A stretch of DNA of 64,000 nucleotides from Devosia sp. 1566 (GCF_004005995.1 NZ_CP034767.1:1736001-1800000); one strand, 5' to 3'; positions 27,378 through 37,567 are shown, counted from the first letter of the stretch. Notes: generated by a model from the sequence alone, not told the origin. Numbers and translations are program-made.

Positions 27378-28274
27378 TTGAGCACCACTGACCTGGAGAT
27401 CGTTCGGCGTGGCTACGCCCGGCAAGTAACAGCGCTTCTGGGCGCCCGCAACGAGAGGCTCGAAGCGGCTTTTGCCGCTGTGCCACGAGAGCGTTTTCTG
27501 GGGAGCGACCCCTGGTATATCGTCAAACGGGCTCAGGGCTTTGTTCGCCTGCCAGCCAACGACCCGGTCTATGTGTATCAGGATGTGCTGATTGCCCTCG
27601 ACGAAGAGCGAGGCATCAATAACGGTAGCCCGTCTTTGCATGCCAGCATGCTCGACGCCTTGGCTCCCAAGCTTGGCGACACCGTCGCCCATATCGGTGC
27701 TGGAACAGGCTATTACAGCGCGATCCTTGCTGAACTGGTGGGAGCAACGGGCCGCGTTGTTGCCGTGGAATTTGATCACAACCTCGCCCAGCAAGCGCAC
27801 AGCCACCTCGCTGATCGGCCCAATGTCGAGGTCATCACCGGTGATGGGGGCGATTGGCCTCGGGAGGACGTTGAAGGCGTTTATGTCAACTTCGCGGTGG
27901 AGCGGCCTGCCGAGCCATGGATCGACCGCCTCAAGATGGGCGGACGCCTGGTATTCCCGCTCGGGGTCGCAAGCCCGGCCAAGCCAAATGGCGCCAGGTT
28001 TGCTCAAGGTGTGGCGCTACGGGTCGAAAAGGCAAGCGGGTTGCATCCTGCAAGCATTATCAGCCCGGTCAGCTTTATCTTCGCGGAAGGCGCGGCCGGC
28101 ACGCCAGACCCCGGTCTCGTCCAGGCATTCAAGGACGGTGGCGTGGAGCTCGTACGAAGCCTGGCCTGGCACCAGGAAGTGGACCCGGCCAGGTGCTGGC
28201 ACGTTGGGGCTGGGTGGGCGCTTTGTTATGGAGGCGTTGCGCAGGGCTTAGGGCCAGAAGGCAGTGCGAGATGA
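27378..28274 (+). CDS. PCMT-like (protein-L-isoaspartate O-methyltransferase family) methyltransferase
   Basis: About 298 aa. The N-terminal helices contain VPRERFLGSDPW, as in isoaspartyl methyltransferases. The substrate loop, normally GQTISQPYIVA, reads NNGSPSLHASMLDAL. The SAM motif is VAHIGAGTGYYSAILAELVG, followed by VVAVEFDHNLA. The altered substrate loop argues against true isoaspartyl repair; related proteins of unknown target are common. TTG 27378 is the likely start (GGAGCGGGG just upstream); the frame is open to 27255. No clear operon partner. Confidence 0.75.
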   Translation: MSTTDLEIVRRGYARQVTALLGARNERLEAAFAAVPRERFLGSDPWYIVKRAQGFVRLPANDPVYVYQDVLIALDEERGINNGSPSLHASMLDALAPKLGDTVAHIGAGTGYYSAILAELVGATGRVVAVEFDHNLAQQAHSHLADRPNVEVITGDGGDWPREDVEGVYVNFAVERPAEPWIDRLKMGGRLVFPLGVASPAKPNGARFAQGVALRVEKASGLHPASIISPVSFIFAEGAAGTPDPGLVQAFKDGGVELVRSLAWHQEVDPARCWHVGAGWALCYGGVAQGLGPEGSAR

Positions 28275-28336
28275 CGGGCGTCTGCCAGCCGACACTGCTG
28301 GCCGTCTATAACGCATGCATCTTGCTGCGCTTCAGA

Positions 28337-28380
28337 CACATCGCAGTTCCATAATATATCTTATGCGAACTGCGGATGTG
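28337..28380. repeat. Long imperfect hairpin in the gap before mazG
   Basis: CACATC-GCAGTT...AACTGC-G-GATGTG pair with one bulged G, and inside them CATAA (28350-28354) pairs with TTATG (28361-28365) around a six-base loop. That gives 17 pairs within 44 bases, AT-rich at the tip in an otherwise GC-rich region. It may be a terminator for the PCMT-like gene (no T-run), an operator, or part of a small RNA. Confidence 0.5.
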
Positions 28381-28511
28381 CAGAAAACCGTGGCTGCTGA
28401 CGGCTTGGCGAACCCGCCTCACCCGCTCTAATTGGCTGTTGCCGTGCTGGGCTACTGGCAAGCCCTAGGCATTGCTAAGCTGTCGGCGCTGATTCCAATC
28501 AAGGTTCCTCC

Positions 28512-29321
28512 ATGCAACCCTCGCGCGAAATTTCACGGCTGATCGAGATCATGGCGGCGCTGCGTGATCCGGTGACGGGTTGCCCGTGGGACCTGGAGCA
28601 GACCTTTGCCACCATCCGGCACTACACGATCGAGGAAGCCTATGAGGTCGCCGACGCTGTTGAGCGCGAGGACTTTGCTGATCTGCGCGAAGAACTGGGT
28701 GATCTGCTGCTGCAGCCGATCTACCAGGCGCAGCTGGCCAAGGAAGCTGGGCACTTCGATATTGGCGATGTGATCTATGCCATCACCAGCAAGCTGATCC
28801 GCCGGCATCCGCATGTGTTTGGGGATCTCGATGCCAATGATGCGGAAGCGGCCCAAAGCCGCTGGGAAGCCATCAAGGTCGAGGAACGCGCCGCCAAGGC
28901 GGCTCGCAAGGGCGAGCAGACGCCTTCAGTGCTCGATGATGTCCCCTCGACGCTGCCAGCGCTTGCCCGGGCCGAGAAGCTGACCAAGCGTGCGGCTCAG
29001 GTTGGCTTTGACTGGCCCCACTATGCAGCGGTCAAGGAGAAGCTGCTGGAAGAGCTGGCTGAAGTCGACAGCGCGCGTGAAATGCAGGACCAAGCCGCGG
29101 TGCAGGAGGAAATCGGCGACCTGCTGTTCGCCGCCGCCAATCTGGCCCGTCAAGCCGGCGTTGATCCAGAAGCCGCGCTAAGGGATGCCAACAGCAAGTT
29201 TAGCCGGCGCTTTCACTATGTGGAGGCGCGGTGCCGCGAGGACGGCGTTGCTGTCGAGGACGCCGGGCTTGATCGCCTCGACAGCTACTGGAATGAGATC
29301 CGTGCGGCGGACAAAGCCTAG
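28512..29321 (+). CDS. mazG: Nucleoside triphosphate pyrophosphohydrolase MazG
   Basis: Hydrolyses NTPs and dNTPs to monophosphate and pyrophosphate, 269 aa with two MazG domains. The N-terminal domain shows GCPWDLEQTFATI and the metal-binding EEAYEVADAVE with LREELGDLLLQPIYQ. The C-terminal domain shows EELAEVDSAREMQDQAAVQE and EIGDLLFAAANLAR. Full length for the family. The stop shares CTAG with convergent hflX. Confidence 0.95.
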   Translation: MQPSREISRLIEIMAALRDPVTGCPWDLEQTFATIRHYTIEEAYEVADAVEREDFADLREELGDLLLQPIYQAQLAKEAGHFDIGDVIYAITSKLIRRHPHVFGDLDANDAEAAQSRWEAIKVEERAAKAARKGEQTPSVLDDVPSTLPALARAEKLTKRAAQVGFDWPHYAAVKEKLLEELAEVDSAREMQDQAAVQEEIGDLLFAAANLARQAGVDPEAALRDANSKFSRRFHYVEARCREDGVAVEDAGLDRLDSYWNEIRAADKA

Positions 29322-30697
29322 GCTTCGACGCTTCCGATCCGGCCATTGAAGCGCTCGAGGAAGGCCGCCTTCTGGCGCGGTTCGACGCGCACCACATAGC
29401 CCGAGCCTTGCTCATTGGGTTCGTCGCGCGAGATGATCTCGGAATGGGCATGCAGCCAGCCGATATCGCTGCCGGCGCTGTGGGGCACATGCACATGATA
29501 GGTGCGGCTCTTGTCGGCGAGCGCCGTCTCGACCGCGAGCTTTAGCTCGTCGAGTCCCTGCCCGGTTTTGGCGGAAACCTGTACCACTGCCGCGACCTTG
29601 CCGGCCGGGCTGACCGAGGCGAGCAGCGGATCATCGCCGTCAGCGACGGGTGCCAGCAGATCGATCTTGTTCCACACTTCGATGACGGGCGTGGTTTCGG
29701 GCGAAACGCCCAAGTCACCCAGGACCTTGAGCACATCGAGCGCCTGCGCCAGATGGTCATTATTGGCGATGTCGCGCACGTGGAGAATGACGTCGGCATC
29801 CACCACTTCTTCAAGGGTGGCGCGGAAAGCAGCAACGAGGTCGGTGGGTAGATCGGCAACGAAGCCCACAGTATCGCTGATCATCACCTCGCGCCCATGC
29901 GGCAGCTGCAGCTTGCGCACAGTGGTGTCGAGGGTAGCAAAGAGGAGGTTCTCGGCAAACACCCCTGCCCCGGTCAGAGCATTGAACAGGCTCGACTTAC
30001 CGGCATTGGTATAACCCACCAGCGCCACGATGGGGAACGGGGTGTCGTCGCGCTGCCGCCGCTGCTGGGCGCGCGTCTTCTTGACCTTTTCCAGCCTATC
30101 CTCGAGCAGCACGATGCGGTCGGTCAGCTGCCGCCGATCGCTTTCGATCTGAGTTTCGCCCGGGCCGCCCATGAAGCCCAGGCCGCCGCTGCCGCGCTGA
30201 CGCTCAAGGTGGGTCCAGGAGCGCACCAGACGGCTCTTCTGGTAGTTGAGGTGGGCCAGTTCCACCTGCAGCACGCCTTCGCGGGTTGCCGCGCGCTCGC
30301 CGAAAATTTCCAGAATCAGCGCGGTGCGGTCGAGCACCTTGGCGCCGGTTTCTTTTTCGAGATTGCGCTGCTGGATTGGCGTCAGCGCCGCATCCACCAG
30401 CAACAAGTCGATATCGTCGTTCTTGACGCGCTGCGCCAACGTTTCCACGTGACCGCCGCCAAGAAAAGTGGCCGGCTTGATCTCGCGAACCTTGAGCACT
30501 TCGGAGAACACGATGTCGAGCCGAATCGCTCCAGCGAGCCCCTCGAACTCGGACTTGCGCGATTCGATGGTATGGGCGGAGGAACTGCCGCGCACATCGG
30601 GGCAAATCAGGCCGGCGCGCGTGGGTACCTCGCGCCGGTCGATAAAGGCCTGGGGTCCGCCTGGCAGGTCGTCGTCTAGCTCGTCGTGATCGGTCAT
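29318..30697 (-). CDS. hflX: Ribosome-associated GTPase HflX
   Basis: GTPase of 459 aa that splits stalled 70S ribosomes. The N-terminal HflX domain contains TFLGGGHVETLAQ, and the linker GFMGGPGETQIESDRR is a family hallmark. G-motifs: GYTNAGKSSLFNAL (G1), DTVGFVADLP (G3) and VWNKIDLL (G4). It follows hfq by 3 bp on the minus strand, the usual hfq-hflX arrangement. Confidence 0.96.
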   Translation of the reverse strand: MTDHDELDDDLPGGPQAFIDRREVPTRAGLICPDVRGSSSAHTIESRKSEFEGLAGAIRLDIVFSEVLKVREIKPATFLGGGHVETLAQRVKNDDIDLLLVDAALTPIQQRNLEKETGAKVLDRTALILEIFGERAATREGVLQVELAHLNYQKSRLVRSWTHLERQRGSGGLGFMGGPGETQIESDRRQLTDRIVLLEDRLEKVKKTRAQQRRQRDDTPFPIVALVGYTNAGKSSLFNALTGAGVFAENLLFATLDTTVRKLQLPHGREVMISDTVGFVADLPTDLVAAFRATLEEVVDADVILHVRDIANNDHLAQALDVLKVLGDLGVSPETTPVIEVWNKIDLLAPVADGDDPLLASVSPAGKVAAVVQVSAKTGQGLDELKLAVETALADKSRTYHVHVPHSAGSDIGWLHAHSEIISRDEPNEQGSGYVVRVEPRQKAAFLERFNGRIGSVEA

Positions 30698-30700
30698 GGA

Positions 30701-30952
30701 TTAGTCGCTGTCTTGGTTCTGCTCCGGATCGAAAAGCTGGATTGGGGCTCCGGGCATAATCGTCGATATCGCGTGCTTGTAAACGAGCTGCGACTGCGCA
30801 TCGCGCCGCAGCAGCAAGCAAAAATTGTCAAACCAGGTGATCACTCCCTGCAGTTTGACGCCGTTCACCAGGAATATGGTGACCGGTACCTTCTGCTTGC
30901 GCACGTGATTGAGGAAGGAATCTTGCAGATTCTGCTGCTTTTCACTGGGCAT
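30701..30952 (-). CDS. hfq: RNA chaperone Hfq
   Basis: Hexameric Sm-like RNA-binding protein of 83 aa. The Sm1 motif has the conserved [20 protein letters not shown], with NGVKLQGVI; Sm2 reads [12 protein letters not shown] with the KHA RNA-binding lysine and histidine. It lies between ntrX and hflX, as in many Alphaproteobacteria. About 180 bp upstream before ntrX could carry its own promoter. Confidence 0.97.
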   Translation of the reverse strand: MPSEKQQNLQDSFLNHVRKQKVPVTIFLVNGVKLQGVITWFDNFCLLLRRDAQSQLVYKHAISTIMPGAPIQLFDPEQNQDSD

Positions 30953-31133
30953 TCAGGCCTCTTTTATGCGGCAGTCTTGTTGCGCGACGCCTCTGATTGA
31001 GCGTCTGTCTGGTCCCCGGAAGCACCGCGTTGTTCCGGTTTATGGGGTAGTCTTTTGGTCTGGCACTATGGCACGCCTGCTTTTTGCTGCCTACCCGCGG
31101 CGGCTGCATGGCTCGGCTTCGTTTTCCTCGGTC

Positions 31134-32513
31134 TTAGAGTCCCAGCGACTTGATCTTGCGATGCAAAGCACTGCGCTCCATACCGACGAACTCCGCAGTC
31201 TTGGAGATGTTCCCGCCGAAACGCTCGATTTGCGCCAGCAGATACTGCCGCTCGAACACTTCGCGCGCATCGCGCAGCGGCAGGCTCATCAGATGGGCCG
31301 ACGAGTCGGTGTCCCCTACGGTTGGCAGCACCTCGCCGATATCAGACGGCAGCATGGCTGCGCTGATTGTGCCGTCTTCGGGCTGCTGGTCCTTCATCAG
31401 AATCAGGAGCCGTTCGATCGAGTTGCGCAACTGGCGGGCATTGCCGGGCCATTCCTGTGCCTGGAGCACCGCCATGGCGTCGTCGCCGACGGCCAGGCGC
31501 TGAAGATTGTGCATGCGGCAGACCTGCTCAATGAACACGTTGACCAGCGGCGGCACGTCTTCGCGCCGCTCCTTAAGGGGCGTGATTGGCAGGGGCACGA
31601 TGGAAAGCCGATGGAACAGGTCGCTGCGGAATTCTCCCGACTCGATCTGCGCGGCAACGTTCTGCGAGCTCGAGGCGATGATGCGAACATCGATCGGCAC
31701 CGCCTGGGTTCCGCCGACACGATTAAAGCGGTTCTCGACCAGCGTACGGAGCAAGGCTGCCTGGGTGGCTTGCGGCAGCGTGGTGACCTCAGAGAGGTAC
31801 AGCGTGCCGCCATGAGCTTTCTCGAGCGCTCCGACCTCAACCTTGAGCACGCCGGACTTGTCGCGGGTTTCGCGCCCGAACAGCACCACCGGCACTTCTT
31901 CCGGGGCGTAGAGCGAGGCGTTGATCTCGACAAACGGCGAATCGGCGCGGGGGCTGCGTTGATGCAGCAGGCGCGCGACGAGCCCCTTGCCAACGCCTGA
32001 GGGGCCGGAAATGAAGATGCGCGAATTAGTCGGCGCCGATTTCTCGATCAGGCCGCGGACCTGCTGGAGCGCGGGGGAGCTGCCCACCATTTCGCTCTTG
32101 GTGGCCGATCGCTCCTTGAGCTCGGCAACCTCGTTGCGCAGGCGCGTCGCTTCCATCGCTCGCTGGGTGATATGGAGCAGCCGGTCGATCTTGAACGGCT
32201 TTTCGATATAGTCATAGGCGCCGCGGCGAATGGCCGAAACGGCGGTTTCGACATTGCCGTGGCCCGAAATCATCACCACCGGCATTTCGGGGTGCTGGGA
32301 CTGGAAGACATCGAGCAATTGCAAGCCGTCGAGCCGCGAGCCCTGCATCCAGATGTCGAGGAAAACGAGGCTGGGCCGCCGGCGGGCGATCTCGTTGAGA
32401 CCGCTATCGGCGTCATGAGCCTGGCGAGCTTCAAAGCCCTCGTCCTCAAGGATGCCCGCAATGAGTTCGCGGATGTCGTCTTCGTCGTCGATGATCAGAA
32501 TGTCGAGTGCCAT
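31134..32513 (-). CDS. ntrX: Nitrogen-regulation response regulator NtrX (unusual ATPase core)
   Basis: 459 aa: receiver domain with phospho-acceptor Asp53 (LVFLDIWMQG), AAA+ domain and a Fis-type helix-turn-helix (NISKTAEFVGMERSALHRKI). Walker A is GPSGVGKGLVARLL. The sigma-54-contacting GAFTGA loop is absent; the stretch reads FGRETRDKSGVLKVEVGALE. Walker B reads GGTLYLSEVTTL, with Ser241 where Asp is standard. Absence of GAFTGA is known in alphaproteobacterial NtrX; loss of the Walker B aspartate is less expected. It probably acts as a DNA-binding regulator without sigma-54 activation. Start ATG 32513 overlaps the ntrY stop (TAATG). Confidence 0.94.
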   Translation of the reverse strand: MALDILIIDDEDDIRELIAGILEDEGFEARQAHDADSGLNEIARRRPSLVFLDIWMQGSRLDGLQLLDVFQSQHPEMPVVMISGHGNVETAVSAIRRGAYDYIEKPFKIDRLLHITQRAMEATRLRNEVAELKERSATKSEMVGSSPALQQVRGLIEKSAPTNSRIFISGPSGVGKGLVARLLHQRSPRADSPFVEINASLYAPEEVPVVLFGRETRDKSGVLKVEVGALEKAHGGTLYLSEVTTLPQATQAALLRTLVENRFNRVGGTQAVPIDVRIIASSSQNVAAQIESGEFRSDLFHRLSIVPLPITPLKERREDVPPLVNVFIEQVCRMHNLQRLAVGDDAMAVLQAQEWPGNARQLRNSIERLLILMKDQQPEDGTISAAMLPSDIGEVLPTVGDTDSSAHLMSLPLRDAREVFERQYLLAQIERFGGNISKTAEFVGMERSALHRKIKSLGL

Positions 32514-34912
32514 TAGGTGTGAACAGCCGCTTGCATGAGCGGTTCCTCCTGTTGGGATGGCCATTGTTCCTGCCGCGAGGAACCGGCGTTATCCGAAAAG
32601 CTGTGGGGCGAGCGGAGGGGCAGCGTGAAGGTCACGCAAGCCCCTACCCGGCCGCTGGGATCTGGTTCGGCGTCGACCAGCTCGACGATACCGCCATGCT
32701 GTTCGACAATCTTGGCAACGATGGCGAGGCCCAGCCCCGTGCCCTTTTCGCGCGTTGTCATATAGGGCTCGAGGAGCCGCTGCCGGTTGTCCTTAGGCCA
32801 GCCCTTGCCGTTGTCAGAAACGGTGACCCGGGCGAAATTGCCTTCAAGTTGCGCCGCGACCGTGATGGTGGGCTCCCAATCGGGACCAGTCGGCACCGAC
32901 TCGAAAGCTTCCACCGCGTTCTTGATGAGGTTGGTGAGCGTTTGGGAGATCAGGCGACTGTCAAAGAAGGCAATGATGGCCTTTTCGGGCAGATGCGTGA
33001 TGATGTTGAGATCGGGCAAGCGGACGCTTTCCAGGAACACGGCCTGGCGCACGGTATCTGACAGATCGGCCGGTTCGGGCGCCGCTTCTGGCATGCGCGC
33101 GAAGGCCGAGAACTCGTCGACCATCCGACCGATATCGCCAACCTGCCGCACGATGGTGTTGATGCACTTGTCGAACACATCGCGATCATCTTCGAGCTTG
33201 GCGCCATAGCGGCGGCGCAGGCGCTCGGCGGAAAGCTGAATGGGGGTCAGGGGGTTCTTGATCTCGTGGGCAACGCGGCGCGCCACATCGGCCCAGGCGC
33301 TGGTGCGCTGAGCCGATTCGAGATCGGTGATATCGTCAAAGGTCAGCACATAGCCCTTGGATTCGGCGATGGAGCCTTCGCGGGTGAGCTGGACCTGATA
33401 GGTGCGCCGGTCCGTTTCGTTGCCGAGCTGAATTTGATCACGAACCTGGCCGCGACGCGCCGAACGGGCTCGCTCCAGGATGGGTGCGAGCTGGCTCATC
33501 ACATCCTCGATGCGCTTGCCCATCAGGCTGATTTCATCGGTGTCGAGCATCTCGCAGGCGCGGGCGTTCACGAGAGTTACCGCGCCAAATGAGTCGAGGC
33601 CGATGATGCCGGCGGAGACGCCCTCCACCACTGCTTCCGTGAACTGCCGACGCTTCTCGTTCATCTCGTTGGCCGTCAGCAGCGCTTCGCGCTGAGAGCG
33701 CAGCTGCTGGGTCATGCGGTTAAAGCCAGTGGAGAGATCACGCAGATCGCCCCTGCCCTCCTGCACGGGCACCTGAACGTCCAACTCGCCGCGGCTGACG
33801 CGGGAGGAGGCGATCATCAGGTTACGGATTGGGTCGACGAACCGGTTGGCGAGCGCAATGCCGGTCCAGAGGGCGGCGAGGAGCAGCACCACCGCAAGAC
33901 CGATATACATGATGGTAAAGGTGATCTGCAGCACCAGCCGGTTGGAGGCGTATTCCCGGTACTCGGTGATGTTCTCGTCGGTGAGCCGCATATATTCGAG
34001 CACCTCGGCGTCAACCGGCCGGGCGACGAACAGGAAAGTATCGTCGTAACCGCGCAGCTTGACGATGGAGCCGACCAGATTGGTCTTGCCCGGGGCAATT
34101 GAAGTCGGAGCCCCCTCCCCCACGCCTTGGGTGATTCCCTCGGGCAGCTTGGGATAAGCGCCTTGGACCGCAATCTGGGCGCGCATCAGCGTTTCACCGT
34201 CGCCGGTGATCAGGGAGGTGAAAGGGAGCGAGCGGGTAATGGCTAAGGCAGTCAGGATGCGTCGGAAGCGGTCTTCGTCCTCCTCGAACGTGCCATGGGC
34301 CTGCTCGAGTTCAGCCGCCACCCAAATGATGTCGTCCCGCAGCACCTGAGCATGCTCGAGCATGTAGGAGCGGGCTACGAGCCGCGAGCTTTCTACCATG
34401 GCCCGGGTTCGCTCGGAGAACCACTGGTCGAGCCCCTGGTTGAGCGCCAGCGAAGCCACGACGGCAACGATCACTGCGGGAACCGCTGCCACAAAGGCGA
34501 ACATGCCAACCATCTGGATCTGCATGCCGGCGCCTGCCTGACGGCGCAGGCGCGCCTGCACCAGCAAGGTCGCCTCGGTCACCACCAGCGCAATCACCAG
34601 CAGCACGAGGATGCCAGTGACGATCCAGATTGCGGTCCACACCTCCGGGGATGGCTCGATCCGCGTGATGCCAGACAGAATCAGGAAGGACAGCGAGGAC
34701 ATCAGCACCGATGCCACTACGACCACAAAGCCCAGAACGCGGAGCGGTCCATTGCCAGCGGCGGCAAACAGCGAGCGCGACTTTGCTGCAGCCTTCGCTG
34801 GCCGCCCCGCCTTGTATCGGATGATCCTGCTTGTCGCTTCGGTCAAATCGTGGTCCGGGCCCGTTGCTGCCGTGGGGAGGCGGAGCCTGACCCAATTCGC
34901 TCCTTCCTTCAA
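32513..34912 (-). CDS. ntrY: Nitrogen-regulation sensor histidine kinase NtrY
   Basis: Membrane sensor kinase of 799 aa. Three N-terminal hydrophobic helices (about 58-80, 92-113, 134-156), a periplasmic region to about 330, a fourth helix, a HAMP domain with the typical FVDPIRNLMIASSRVSRGEL, a PAS domain from about 415, the H-box [20 protein letters not shown] (His549) and an HATPase domain ending in GTGLGLAIVAKIVEQHGG. It phosphorylates NtrX. The start, TTG 34912, is uncertain, as no ATG lies between it and the first helix. Confidence 0.95.
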   Translation of the reverse strand: MKEGANWVRLRLPTAATGPDHDLTEATSRIIRYKAGRPAKAAAKSRSLFAAAGNGPLRVLGFVVVVASVLMSSLSFLILSGITRIEPSPEVWTAIWIVTGILVLLVIALVVTEATLLVQARLRRQAGAGMQIQMVGMFAFVAAVPAVIVAVVASLALNQGLDQWFSERTRAMVESSRLVARSYMLEHAQVLRDDIIWVAAELEQAHGTFEEDEDRFRRILTALAITRSLPFTSLITGDGETLMRAQIAVQGAYPKLPEGITQGVGEGAPTSIAPGKTNLVGSIVKLRGYDDTFLFVARPVDAEVLEYMRLTDENITEYREYASNRLVLQITFTIMYIGLAVVLLLAALWTGIALANRFVDPIRNLMIASSRVSRGELDVQVPVQEGRGDLRDLSTGFNRMTQQLRSQREALLTANEMNEKRRQFTEAVVEGVSAGIIGLDSFGAVTLVNARACEMLDTDEISLMGKRIEDVMSQLAPILERARSARRGQVRDQIQLGNETDRRTYQVQLTREGSIAESKGYVLTFDDITDLESAQRTSAWADVARRVAHEIKNPLTPIQLSAERLRRRYGAKLEDDRDVFDKCINTIVRQVGDIGRMVDEFSAFARMPEAAPEPADLSDTVRQAVFLESVRLPDLNIITHLPEKAIIAFFDSRLISQTLTNLIKNAVEAFESVPTGPDWEPTITVAAQLEGNFARVTVSDNGKGWPKDNRQRLLEPYMTTREKGTGLGLAIVAKIVEQHGGIVELVDAEPDPSGRVGACVTFTLPLRSPHSFSDNAGSSRQEQWPSQQEEPLMQAAVHT

Positions 34913-35000
34913 GATAATTGTTGCCGAAATGTGACACCCGCGCCGCGGCGCGGCCGTGCTTCCGCTGCGTGGAGCGGTTTTGGTCTCTAATCGACCCGGA

Positions 35001-36449
35001 TCAGCCGTTGCGTCGGCTGTGTTTTACAATTTCGATGCTGTGAGTGCGGATCTTCTTGCGTAGCGTGTTGCGGTTCAGGCCCAGCAGGTCCGCGGCCTTG
35101 ATCTGATTGCCGCCGCAGGCGTTGAGCGCCATGGCGATTAGCGGGGCTTCCACCTTGTCGATCACCCGCTGATAGAGCCCGGCCGGAGGCAGATTGGGCT
35201 CGTACTCGCGCAGCAGTTGCCCCACATGGGTTTCCACCGCCATGGAGACGTCGACAGGACCGCTGGGGGCTGACGAGGGGGAGCGATCAATGATGTTCAG
35301 TTCGTTCTGGACGATCTCGGCGGAAATATTCTCGTCGACATAAAGGGCGGAAAGCCGGCGAACCAGGTTTTCCAGCTCGCGCACATTGCCGGGCCAGGCA
35401 TAGTTCTGCATGAGCCGAATGGCTTCGGGCGTGATGGTCTTGGGCGGCTCGCCTTCCCGTTGGGCCGAGCGCAGGAAGTGGGCTGCGAGGTCACCGACAT
35501 CCTCCACCCGCTCGCGCAGCGGCGGCAGCCGAAGCGGCACGACATTGAGGCGATAAAACAAATCCTCGCGGAACAGTCCTTGCCGGATCATCTGGCTGAG
35601 GTCGCGGTGAGTGGCGGCGACGATGCGCACATTGGTCTTGATGGCGCTGCGACCACCGACCATCGTGTACTCTCCCTCCTGCAGCACGCGCAGAAGCCGG
35701 GTTTGCGCGTCCATCGGCATGTCGCCGATTTCATCGAGAAAGAGCGTGCCCCCTTCGGCCTGCTCGAAGCGGCCAGAAGAGCGCGCATTGGCACCGGTGA
35801 ACGCCCCTTTTTCATGGCCGAACAATTCGGCCTCAATCAGGTCGCGGGGAATGGCGGCCATGTTGATGGCTACAAACGGGCCATTGCGGCGCTTGCCGAA
35901 GTCGTGGAGCGCGCGCGCCACCAGTTCCTTGCCGGTGCCGCTTTCGCCGTTGATCATGACGGTAAGGTCAGTCTGCATCAGCCGGGCAAGAGCGCGATAG
36001 ATGTCCTGCATCGCGGTGGAGCGGCCCACCAGCGGCATGGTTTCGCCTGGATCTTCCGCCTTGCGTTCGGCGGGTGTGGGCTTTTTGGCATCGGCCAGTC
36101 CGCGTGCGACAACCGACAGGACTTCGGTGATGTCGAACGGCTTGGGTAGGTATTCGTAGGCACCAACCTCGGAGGCGCGAATTGCCGTCATGAAGGTGTT
36201 CTGGGCCGACATCACGATCATGGGCAGGTCCGGCCGGATCTTCTTGATCTTGGGCATGACCTCAAAGGCATTGCCGTCGGGCATGGCCACATCAGTGATG
36301 AGGATGTCCCCTTCCCCGCGGCTGACCCAGTTCCACATGGTGGATATATTGCCCGTGGGACGAACCTCGTAGCCCGCACGGGTCAAGGCCTGGTTGAGCA
36401 CCATGCGAATGGCGGCATCATCATCGGCAAGCAGAACAACGTGACTCAT
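35001..36449 (-). CDS. ntrC: Nitrogen-regulation response regulator NtrC (sigma-54 activator)
   Basis: 482 aa. Receiver with Asp53 ([10 protein letters not shown]), AAA+ domain with Walker [15 protein letters not shown], intact [12 protein letters not shown] loop and Walker [14 protein letters not shown], and Fis-type DNA-binding end [20 protein letters not shown]. All sigma-54 activator features are complete, in contrast with NtrX next door. ATG 36449 overlaps the ntrB stop (ATGA). It controls nitrogen assimilation genes. Confidence 0.97.
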   Translation of the reverse strand: MSHVVLLADDDAAIRMVLNQALTRAGYEVRPTGNISTMWNWVSRGEGDILITDVAMPDGNAFEVMPKIKKIRPDLPMIVMSAQNTFMTAIRASEVGAYEYLPKPFDITEVLSVVARGLADAKKPTPAERKAEDPGETMPLVGRSTAMQDIYRALARLMQTDLTVMINGESGTGKELVARALHDFGKRRNGPFVAINMAAIPRDLIEAELFGHEKGAFTGANARSSGRFEQAEGGTLFLDEIGDMPMDAQTRLLRVLQEGEYTMVGGRSAIKTNVRIVAATHRDLSQMIRQGLFREDLFYRLNVVPLRLPPLRERVEDVGDLAAHFLRSAQREGEPPKTITPEAIRLMQNYAWPGNVRELENLVRRLSALYVDENISAEIVQNELNIIDRSPSSAPSGPVDVSMAVETHVGQLLREYEPNLPPAGLYQRVIDKVEAPLIAMALNACGGNQIKAADLLGLNRNTLRKKIRTHSIEIVKHSRRNG

Positions 36450-37567
36450 GGAGCCGAAACCTCTTCGGATGGCGCTTGAGAAACGCCACTGGCGACCGGA
36501 AGGAGAATGCGGAAGCGCGTGCGGCCGGGGCGGCTCTCGCAATCGATGACACCACCATGATCACCGACGATCTTGGCAACAAGGGCAAGGCCAAGGCCCG
36601 AGCCATTGGTCTTGGTGGTCACGAATGGATCAAACAGGAACGGCAGAATATCGGGAGGGACTCCCGGGCCATTGTCTTCGATCACGATCTCGAGTGGCAG
36701 CGAGATACGTTCGGAAACGCCGGTGACGCTGATGCGAATGCCGGGGCGAAACGCCGTTGTGAGCCTTATCTCGGGTTTTTGCGTGCGCTCCAGTGCCTCG
36801 GAGGCATTCTTGACCAGGTTGATGAACACCTGGATCAGCTGGTCGCGATTGCCGAGCACTGGAGGCAGGGACGGATCGTATTCCTCAGAAAAGGCAATGC
36901 CGCGGGCAACACCATTGCGCGCGAGCAGCTTCACCCGATCAAGGATGACGTGAATGTTGATAGCGTCTCGTTCCATCGGCCGCTCGTCGCCAAAGACCTC
37001 GACGCGGTCGATCAGGTTGACGATGCGGTCGGTTTCCTCACGGATGAGTCGGGCGAGCGGAATTTCCTCGCTGGCAACGGATTGTTCCAGAAGCTGCGCG
37101 GCACCTCGGATCCCTGAAAGCGGGTTCTTGATCTCATGGGCGAGCATGGAGGCCAGGCCGGTGACCGAACGGGCGGCACCGCGCGAAACCATCTGCCGGT
37201 CGATCTTGTCGGCCATGGTGCGCTCCTGGATGAGGATCGCGATGCGGCCATCGGTGTCGGAAATCGGGCTGGCAAACACGTCGGCAATGCGCTCGTCACC
37301 GAAGCGCGATGAACCCACCCGCACGCGATATTCCGTCATCGGTGCCCGCCGGGTAGCAACGGTATCAACGAGCCCGATAATGGGCGAGCCGAAGGCAATG
37401 AGATCATCAAGCTTTTGGCGGCTGAGAACGCTGAGCGAAGCGCCGAAAAACGCCTCGGCGGCGTAATTGACGAAGGTGATCTGGCGGTCTTCCGCGCAGA
37501 CGATGATGGGCTGTGGCAACGCCTGCAGCACGGCGGTGGACGGGAACTCATCAAGCGTCGCGTTCAA
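36446..37567 (-). CDS. ntrB: Nitrogen-regulation sensor histidine kinase NtrB
   Basis: Cytosolic kinase/phosphatase of 373 aa that controls NtrC in response to PII. An N-terminal PAS domain ([20 protein letters not shown]) is followed by the H-box [20 protein letters not shown] (His144) and an HATPase with [13 protein letters not shown] and [18 protein letters not shown]. The start is TTG 37567 with GGAGGG 7 nt upstream; it overlaps the dus stop by 4 bp (TTGA). Confidence 0.96.
   Translation of the reverse strand: MNATLDEFPSTAVLQALPQPIIVCAEDRQITFVNYAAEAFFGASLSVLSRQKLDDLIAFGSPIIGLVDTVATRRAPMTEYRVRVGSSRFGDERIADVFASPISDTDGRIAILIQERTMADKIDRQMVSRGAARSVTGLASMLAHEIKNPLSGIRGAAQLLEQSVASEEIPLARLIREETDRIVNLIDRVEVFGDERPMERDAINIHVILDRVKLLARNGVARGIAFSEEYDPSLPPVLGNRDQLIQVFINLVKNASEALERTQKPEIRLTTAFRPGIRISVTGVSERISLPLEIVIEDNGPGVPPDILPFLFDPFVTTKTNGSGLGLALVAKIVGDHGGVIDCESRPGRTRFRILLPVASGVSQAPSEEVSAP

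Noticed and set aside
31060..31090. TGGCAC-containing stretch between ntrX and hfq as a sigma-54 promoter
   Set aside because: TGGCAC is present but no TTGC follows at the -12 spacing, and its orientation does not serve hfq.
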